From Microvirga vignae (GTDB lineage: Bacteria; Pseudomonadota; Alphaproteobacteria; Rhizobiales; Beijerinckiaceae): a DNA stretch of 52,012 nt. The DNA lies in the NCBI RefSeq assembly GCF_001017175.1, contig NZ_LCYG01000012.1, forward strand, positions 1-52,012, read 5' to 3'. Below, in pieces: positions 46,890 to 52,012 of this stretch. Numbering within the stretch: the stretch's first letter is position 1; the number at the start of each line of letters is the position of its first letter. The translations under genes were made by a program, and so were the position numbers. The notes under the pieces were generated by a model that ran no database searches, was not told the DNA's origin, and worked only from the letters and a program-made list of their open reading frames with translations.

Positions 46890-48406
46890 CTATTCGGCCG
46901 CCTGACGTGTTGCCGGATTCGTCGGGACGTTGCGCATTCCGTCCAAAACCTCCTCGGCCGAGGCTTTGTAGTTCTTCACAGAGTTCGTCCACTGTCCCCA
47001 GACGGTCTCGTCGATCTCTCGCCATTCTTGCCAGATTCTGCAGCCGGCGCCCCTCATCGTCCGTCAGCACCTGCTTTGGCAGAGGTGGGAGATGCCGGAC
47101 ATCGTCGGCCGTGATGCCGATCATCTGTCCGACCCGGCTGCCGTAATCGTCATGGACCATGGACAGGTGCCAGATCATCCGTTCCTGCACGTCGCGCTCG
47201 CACTAGCCGAGCAACGTGCCCATGTTGAGCACCAGATCGTCCCGTTCCCAATCCATCATGGTGCAATAGCGGCCGCGTGCATGAATGTAATCATTGCGCC
47301 GCTCGATCACGCTGCGCGTCAGACGCCCTCGGATCTCGGGAGGATTGTTCGGCTCCTCACGGGCTGCTTCGTGGAGGCCCTGGTGAATGGATGGCTCATA
47401 GGTCACATGTGGGTTCTGTCCCGGCGCCAGATCGCGACGGTACGACATTTGTCCGCCGTTCAGATTGGTCGCTACCCTGGCGTTCTTGGCTTGGCTCACC
47501 GGCAACTGGAGGTAGTTGGTGCCAACGCTATAGCGCGGGGTGTCCGAGTAGGAGAAGGTGCGGCCCACCAGCATCTTGTCGTCGGAGAAATCGAGGCCGT
47601 CGACCAGCACGCCGGTCCCTATGGCAGTCTGCTCGTTCTCGTTGAAGTGATCCTGGACGTTATGGTTGAGGGTCATCACGCCGACGTGCCGCAGCGGGAA
47701 ATCCTTCTCCGGCCAGATTTTGGTATCGTCGAGCGGATCCCAATCGAGCTCTGGATGATCATGATCTTCCATGATCTGTACGTACATGTCCCATTGCGGA
47801 TACTCACCCCGCTCGATGGCTTCATAGAGATCCTCTTTGACGCGGAGCCGAGATCCTGCCCCTGAACCTTGGCCGCTTCCTCTGCCGTGAGGCTCGCCAA
47901 GCCGCAGCGCGGATGGAAGTGGTACTCGACCAGCATTGTATCGCCTTGGGCATTGACCATCTTTAGGTGCTCACGCCAAAACCTTCCATGTGCCGGTAGC
48001 TTGCCGGAACTCCGCGCGGGCTGAACAGGTGCGTCAGCATGTGCATGGATTCGGGTATCTGGCTCATGAAGTCGAAGATACGGTTCGGCTCCCGGCGGAA
48101 CGTGACGGGATCCGGCTTCAGCGAATGAATGACATCCGGGAACTTGATGGCATCGCGGATGAAGAAAACGGCCAAGAAACGAAACCGCGAGCATGGACCA
48201 CGCGCTCAGGGATCCGCTCGCGGTCAAAATGGGTGATCTTTTTGAGGAACTGATAATTTTCCAGAGTTGCGGGACCACGTGCACCCACCGTGCGCTGCGA
48301 CTGGTTGTTGGTAATGGGGTGACCCTGCCGGTTCATCAGAACCTGATCCAAGGCTCCCGGCGTAGAGGACTTGCCAGACTTGGGCTCTTTTCGGGTTGTT
48401 TGCCAT
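46890..48406 (-). pseudogene. Decayed catalase gene (multiple frameshifts, deletion, nonsense codon)
   Basis: Catalase blocks can be followed through three frames on this strand. They are MANNPK at the ATG 48406; '[13 protein letters not shown]' and '[15 protein letters not shown]'; '[20 protein letters not shown]'; '[14 protein letters not shown]'; 'YHFHPRCGL'; '[21 protein letters not shown]'; and '[10 protein letters not shown]'. About 190 bases are missing between HARGF and [10 protein letters not shown], a region that includes the distal heme Asn. A TAG at 47203-47205 replaces what should be a Gln codon. At least five small indels are visible, several consistent with the loss of one base from a run. 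The frame recovers near the end to finish 'WGQWTNSVKNYKASAEEVL' and stop at 46890. It cannot make an active enzyme. Confidence 0.88.
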
Positions 48407-48561
48407 CTAGTGCTCCCTTCCTGATGCGGCCAATGCCCGGCCCCTAGCCAACACTCGGCTCAAGCGTTGGTTTTGCAGCCTCGTTCGGATGCGGCGGAAG
48501 GGATTACCTGATGCAGGTGGCCGAAAGGGAATAGAGGCGAATTCTGAAATGCTCTTCGCAA

Positions 48562-48858
48562 TCAGCCGAAGATGCGATCACCCTGCTCGTCGATGATCTG
48601 TTTGCCCTTAACAACGGCGAAGGCTTCTGCATCGGCTTTGCTCGCATGCGTCTCGGCGCGCACGAAGCGATGCTCCTTCAGGCCCGTTTCGGAATCTTTC
48701 TCGATGATCCCTGCCGTTTGATACTGCCCTTTGGATGGGTAAGGCGCAGGCCTGATGCGAAAGCCCTTGTACTCCACGGCCTCCGCCGCAGGCTCAGTGA
48801 CGCTGCTGTCTCCGCCTCCCGTGAAGCGGGTCCAAAAGTCTTTAAAGAATGAGGCCAT
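48562..48858 (-). CDS. HlyU family protein
   Basis: The 98-residue protein starts 'MASFFKDFWTRFTGG', has 'VEYKGFRIRPAPYPSKGQYQTAGIIEKD' and ends 'GKQIIDEQGDRIFG', the pattern of the HlyU (PF10115) family common in alphaproteobacteria. Despite the name, a regulatory function like that of Vibrio HlyU is not established here. It lies leftward, upstream of the catalase remnant, with its own start. Confidence 0.88.
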   Translation of the reverse strand: MASFFKDFWTRFTGGGDSSVTEPAAEAVEYKGFRIRPAPYPSKGQYQTAGIIEKDSETGLKEHRFVRAETHASKADAEAFAVVKGKQIIDEQGDRIFG

Positions 48859-49031
48859 GGCGTCACCGGAACAGAATTATGATTCGTCAGGGGTCAGCAT
48901 ATCCTTGGAGATGGCCGGAGGGTCAACCCTGTTGCATTTGATCACAAGTCTCTGATCCAAGCCGGAAATCAGGTGATGCGCCTTGACGAAGACGCTCTTC
49001 GCGTGAACGTTAATGTGCAGAAAGGCTTAAG

Positions 49032-49065
49032 CTAGCCTGGATCAGGTACTAGCCTGGATCAGGTA
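49032..49065. repeat. 17-bp tandem duplication in a gene leader
   Basis: CTAGCCTGGATCAGGTA occurs twice, back to back and without any mismatch. The second copy ends 13 bases before the ATG of the DUF6152 gene, just ahead of the AGGGG ribosome site. Confidence 0.95.
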
Positions 49066-49078
49066 CAGGGGTTTCACC

Positions 49079-49432
49079 ATGAAGCATCCTCTGTTCGTCT
49101 TATCTCTGTCCAGCACATTGCTGACCAGTGGGATTGCCTTTGCTCATCACGGCTGGGGCAGCTACGACGCATCCAAGCAGTTCTCCATTACCAGTACTGT
49201 CCAGCGCGCGGATTGGCAGAATCCTCATGTGATGGTCGTCGTGACCCACGCTAATAAGAATTGGGAAGCCGTTCTAGCCCCTCCTTTCCGCATGAGTGCC
49301 CGCGGCCTGGAACCAGACATGATCAAACCCGGGAGGCAGGTAACCCTCGAAGGATATCCTTCGACACGTGTCGAGAACGAGATGAGGGCGGAGAGGATCA
49401 CCGTCGGCGGCAAGACGTTCGAGCTCCGCTAA
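49079..49432 (+). CDS. Periplasmic DUF6152 family protein
   Basis: The 117-residue protein has a Sec signal peptide (MKHPLFVLSLSSTLLTSGIAFA) directly followed by HHGWGSYD, the hallmark of DUF6152, where the two His are probably the new N-terminus and could bind metal. 'DWQNPHVMVVV' and 'GRQVTLEGYPSTRVENEMRAERITV' complete a small beta-rich fold. The function is unknown. Four bases separate it from a membrane protein gene, a pairing that suggests a joint role at the envelope. Confidence 0.85.
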   Translation: MKHPLFVLSLSSTLLTSGIAFAHHGWGSYDASKQFSITSTVQRADWQNPHVMVVVTHANKNWEAVLAPPFRMSARGLEPDMIKPGRQVTLEGYPSTRVENEMRAERITVGGKTFELR

Positions 49433-49436
49433 TCCG

Positions 49437-49904
49437 ATGTATCTCGATATGCTCGCCGCTCTGGAATCGTCCTGGCTGGGCCATGCCGGACGTCATTCGG
49501 CCTGGCTCTACACGCTGGCAAACCTATTCCATGTTCTCGGAGCGGCATTCGTCGTGGGAGGCATTGCTGTCTTCGACCTGAATGTCTTAGCCGAGCATGG
49601 AAAGAACGCACAGCAGGTCGGCCGTTATGCGATTCCTCTCGCAGCAGCAGGGCTCGCAATACAAATTCCTTCAGGAATTCTTCTCCTGGCCGTCGAAGCG
49701 CGAGCCCTTGGAGCAAATCCAGCTTTTTACACCAAACTCATCTTCATCGCCGTAGGGTTTACCAACGTCATTCTCTTTCATACCCGTTTCAACGCCACCC
49801 TGCGCGCAGGTGCTCTGCCTCCGGAGGCCCGCATCTATGCTCTCGTCTCCCTGATCGCATGGATCGTCGTCCTCTTGGCTGGACGAATGATCGCCTATCT
49901 TTAG
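49437..49904 (+). CDS. Small polytopic membrane protein (DUF6644-like)
   Basis: The 155 residues form four predicted helices. The first has 'WLYTLANLFHVLGAAFVVGGIAVFDL' with a conserved-looking His, the last 'YALVSLIAWIVVLLAGRMIAYL'. It resembles the small membrane partners of DUF6152 proteins, recalled as DUF6644. The His pattern may hint at heme or metal binding. It is co-directional with the DUF6152 gene and likely in the same transcript. Confidence 0.7.
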   Translation: MYLDMLAALESSWLGHAGRHSAWLYTLANLFHVLGAAFVVGGIAVFDLNVLAEHGKNAQQVGRYAIPLAAAGLAIQIPSGILLLAVEARALGANPAFYTKLIFIAVGFTNVILFHTRFNATLRAGALPPEARIYALVSLIAWIVVLLAGRMIAYL

Positions 49905-49952
49905 CCCTACTCTTCTCTCACGGTCTGTAACATCGCTTCATTTCAGGTCCTC

Positions 49953-50804
49953 ATGCGCATCTGGCCGGCATTGTTTTGCGGATTCCTCCTGCTGTGCGCT
50001 CCGGCTTCAGCTTCTCAAGGAGCATCTGGAGAAACAATCGAGCAGGCCTTGTGCCGTCTCATCGAAGGAGCGGCGCGGAGGCAGGATATTCCACGTGACT
50101 TCCTGACGAAGCTCATCTGGCGAGAAAGCTCATTCCGCACGAGCGTCGAGAGCCCTGCAGGCGCGCAAGGCGTGGCGCAATTCATGCCGGGAACCGCAAA
50201 GGAGCGCGGGCTGACGGATCCGTTCGATCCTGAGCAGGCAATCCCTAAGGCCGCAGAACTGATTGCCGATCTCTCGGAAAAATTCGGTAATCTAGGTTTG
50301 GCGGCCGCAGCGTATAACGGCGGCCCGGCTCGGGTGTCGTCGTGGCTTGCAGGGCGCGGGGACTTGCCTGAGGAGACGAGAAACTATGTCGCCGCCATCA
50401 CAGGACGTGCAGCGGAAGATTGGGCAGACGACTTGAAGAGCGCCGAGAGAGCAAGCGAACAAGATCAGACGAAGCCTGAGCCGGAGAGCTGCCGGCAAAC
50501 CGTCGCGGCTCTGCGGCAGCCAGGGCGCGTCAACGACAACGAAGCCCCGTTCGCACCCTGGGGTGTTCAGCTGGCCGGCAATTTCTCGAAAGTCTTGGCA
50601 CTGTCTTCATACAAGCGCGCCAGCCAGACCTACGCTTCCGTACTGAAGGATTTACGCCCCATGATCATTGGAACGCGGCTGCGCTATCGCGGTACGAGGA
50701 CCTTCTATCGGGTGCGTGCTCCCGCGGATTCACGCAAGAGCGCAGAAAATCTTTGTCAAAGAATTCGCTCGCTCGGCGGCAATTGCATCGTGTTGCCGAG
50801 CTAA
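49953..50804 (+). CDS. Lytic transglycosylase (SLT domain) with SPOR-like C-terminus
   Basis: The 283-residue protein has a signal peptide (cut near ASA, about residue 22). Residues 45-150 form an SLT/lysozyme-like domain: catalytic Glu in 'LIWRESSFRTSVESPAGAQGVAQFMPGTA', and 'LAAAAYNGGPARVSSWL'. The last 80 residues ('PWGVQLAGNFSKVLALSSYKRA' through 'GGNCIVLPS') look like a SPOR peptidoglycan-binding domain. It cleaves peptidoglycan in the periplasm and may act at division sites. A perfect terminator follows the stop. Confidence 0.9.
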   Translation: MRIWPALFCGFLLLCAPASASQGASGETIEQALCRLIEGAARRQDIPRDFLTKLIWRESSFRTSVESPAGAQGVAQFMPGTAKERGLTDPFDPEQAIPKAAELIADLSEKFGNLGLAAAAYNGGPARVSSWLAGRGDLPEETRNYVAAITGRAAEDWADDLKSAERASEQDQTKPEPESCRQTVAALRQPGRVNDNEAPFAPWGVQLAGNFSKVLALSSYKRASQTYASVLKDLRPMIIGTRLRYRGTRTFYRVRAPADSRKSAENLCQRIRSLGGNCIVLPS

Positions 50805-50806
50805 AG

Positions 50807-50837
50807 AAAAAGCCTGGATCGAGCAATCCAGGCTTTT
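50807..50837. terminator. Bidirectional intrinsic terminator
   Basis: Arms of 13 bases, AAAAAGCCTGGAT and ATCCAGGCTTTTT, with a short CGAGC loop, have T-runs on both strands. It lies directly between the convergent transglycosylase and CYTH-like genes. Confidence 0.92.
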
Positions 50838-50845
50838 TGGAAATC

Positions 50846-51619
50846 TTATCGCCGCTGAGGCCGCAGAGAGCGCGCTAGCTCGCGAATGACGTTGTCCTCT
50901 ATGCTGAGATTGAGATCATTATTCTCGTCCTCGGCAATTTCGACATCGGTCGCCGCCGGACTCGGCTGCGCTTGCGATCTGCCTTGTACAGCGGGAGCGG
51001 CTCTCTCGGATGCTCCCGAAGCTGCGCCGCTTTGAACGAGCTCGACCTCAGCAGGGTTTCTCATCTGCTGCTGGGGCGTATAGGAGCGGCCGGTGCTGTA
51101 GCGGTTCTCAAGCGTGTCGAGCAAGCTGTTGAGCGCTGCGTTCGAGAGTGGAACTTCTGGTACCTGTGGTGGGCCGCTGAGCGCAATCGCACGGTTCTGA
51201 TAGGCCTCCTCCGCCGTGACGTCGGGGCCGAACCAGGACAGGGGACGGAAATCCCGAGCCTCTTCCTCGCTCTCAAACGACACCGAGATCATGTCGAGTG
51301 GGCCTGGCGTAACAAAGCGGGCGATCTGGATGTCACGGGTGCCGACCGTCAGATGCGTGAGCAGGTAATCGAGCTTGCCTGGGGTCACATCGAGCAGCGC
51401 CTCCGCATGAGCGCGCGGCACATCCGTGCGTTCCTCGACAGGTCCGTTGGCTCCTGAATGCACCAGGACGAGGCTTCCTTTATCGCCATCCACGATCACG
51501 AAAGAGCTTCGGTCAGCCTGGTTGGGGAAATGGCCTTCCGTGACGCGGTTGCCGCCTCTCTCTTTTCTGATCAGGCGAGCAAGAGACGAGGCAATGAGAT
51601 AACGTCGATAAGCAACCAT
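50846..51619 (-). CDS. CYTH-like domain protein
   Basis: ATG 51619 gives 257 residues and the start MVAYRRYLIASSLARLIRKERGG; a longer frame adds 42 unconserved residues. The first 150 residues have CYTH-like features: 'RVTEGHFP', 'SLVLVHSG', 'EERTDVPRAHAEALLDVTPGKLDYLLTHL', and 'PGPLDMISVSFESEEEARDFRPLSWFG'. The last 100 residues are low-complexity (Ala/Pro/Gln/Ser), ending in a conserved-looking acidic and basic tail. CYTH proteins act on triphosphates or as adenylate cyclases, but key Lys and Glu residues are not all obvious, so activity is uncertain. Confidence 0.65.
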   Translation of the reverse strand: MVAYRRYLIASSLARLIRKERGGNRVTEGHFPNQADRSSFVIVDGDKGSLVLVHSGANGPVEERTDVPRAHAEALLDVTPGKLDYLLTHLTVGTRDIQIARFVTPGPLDMISVSFESEEEARDFRPLSWFGPDVTAEEAYQNRAIALSGPPQVPEVPLSNAALNSLLDTLENRYSTGRSYTPQQQMRNPAEVELVQSGAASGASERAAPAVQGRSQAQPSPAATDVEIAEDENNDLNLSIEDNVIRELARSLRPQRR

Positions 51620-51894
51620 TTTAAGCTTTCTGATACAATGCGCGGAATACTTGCCGGCCTTAGAACTCGCTGCGCCAATATTCAACGGAATGAAGTTGCA
51701 ATTCATATCAATCATGCTGAACAAGCATGACTCGACAGGCAACAAGATTTCGGCGTTAGGCAGCTTGGTTCATCCGGGCCAACAATACTCAGTGAGGGCT
51801 TATGATGGCGTTCCCAAGGCAAACTTCAATGGAATAACCAAGAAGCTCTTAGCGATTTGCAAACGGAGTTAATTCAGACGCAACGGAATGATAT
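51620..51894. other. Intergenic region without a recognisable gene
   Basis: This gap of 275 bases is less GC-rich than the rest. Open frames here carry no recognisable motif on either strand. It likely includes the promoter of the leftward CYTH-like gene. Confidence 0.5.
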
Positions 51895-51948
51895 TCACTG
51901 GTTGAGAGACGCATGAGCTATCGAGCCCCCGCATCTCTCAACCAGTGA
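51895..51948 (-). terminator. Long stem-loop after the partial leftward gene
   Basis: The arms are 18 bases with one mismatch (TCACTGGTTGAGAGACGC and GCATCTCTCAACCAGTGA) and enclose an 18-base loop. It starts 2 bases beyond the stop of the partial gene at the window end. No T-run follows on either strand, so termination may need Rho, or the element may protect the mRNA end. Confidence 0.65.
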
Positions 51949-51950
51949 GA

Positions 51951-52012
51951 TTAGGGAGCCTCCAGCAGCCCGCGAGATGCCAAATTGCGCATGAGAGCGC
52001 GAAGGCCAAATG
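51951..52012 (-). CDS. C-terminal end of an unidentified protein (partial)
   Basis: Reading leftward from the window edge, 19 codons (FGLRALMRNLASRGLLEAP) end in TAA at 51951. The strong stem-loop directly after the stop supports a real gene end. The piece is too short to identify. Confidence 0.4.
   Translation of the reverse strand, partial: FGLRALMRNLASRGLLEAP

Noticed and set aside
47092..47865. Open frame of 257 codons on the plus strand across the catalase remnant
   Set aside because: It is the complement of the clear catalase blocks and has no independent motif.

Overview
The window reads as a GC-rich alphaproteobacterial chromosome segment, most likely Hyphomicrobiales (Rhizobiales) and perhaps Methylobacteriaceae or a Microvirga relative. 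The reasons are the Agrobacterium-type galactarolactone pathway, the HlyU-family and DUF6152 proteins, the SpoVR/YeaH/PrkA operon, the REP-like hairpin after a pentose-lipid operon, and the codon use. That placement is inferred from gene content; no composition was calculated. No transposase, integrase, tRNA, rRNA or CRISPR array was seen.

Region 1 (1-8056) is an oxidative uronate catabolic locus. A TRAP transporter (dctM, dctQ, dctP) and uronate dehydrogenase (udh) run leftward. A FadR-type GntR regulator, kdgD, galactarolactone cycloisomerase (gci) and galactarolactone isomerase (gli) run rightward. Together they import D-galacturonate or D-glucuronate, oxidise it to an aldarolactone, isomerise and open the lactone, and dehydrate and decarboxylate the product to 2-oxoglutarate semialdehyde. 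The semialdehyde dehydrogenase is not in the window. Strong inverted repeats lie in both regulatory gaps, one directly on the kdgD promoter. A YciA-like thioesterase follows.

Region 2 (9014-20681) carries a polyprenyl-phospho-arabinose (DPA) type operon: a HAD-UbiA fusion, GtrA, DprE1 and DprE2. Its order resembles mycobacterial Rv3789-Rv3791. It is followed by three tandem paralogous polytopic proteins with GT-C-like N-termini and a convergent GT87-like protein. These are good candidates for lipid-linked pentose glycosyltransferases in a Gram-negative cell, and this is one of the two most interesting parts of the window. A YihY/BrkB protein closes the region.

Region 3 (20842-36566) is a large glycoconjugate cluster. 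A leftward arm has UDP-xylose synthase, three CgeB-like glycosyltransferases, a GT4 glycosyltransferase and two nucleotide-sugar epimerases. A rightward arm has inositol-3-phosphate synthase, a histidine phosphatase, a fourth CgeB-like transferase, a sugar nucleotidyltransferase, a methyltransferase and a glycoside-hydrolase-like protein whose barrel halves are in circularly permuted order. Two oxidoreductases follow on the other strand. I know of no described product for this set.

Region 4 (36763-52012) holds two hypothetical genes, the prkA-yeaH-spoVR stress operon, a zinc alcohol dehydrogenase, a phosphoribosyltransferase-kinase-like fusion, a second YihY protein, a decayed catalase gene, HlyU, DUF6152, a small membrane protein, a lytic transglycosylase with a SPOR-like tail, and a CYTH-like protein. 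Genes are packed tightly, with many ATGA or TGATG overlaps, and several perfect intrinsic terminators separate convergent units.
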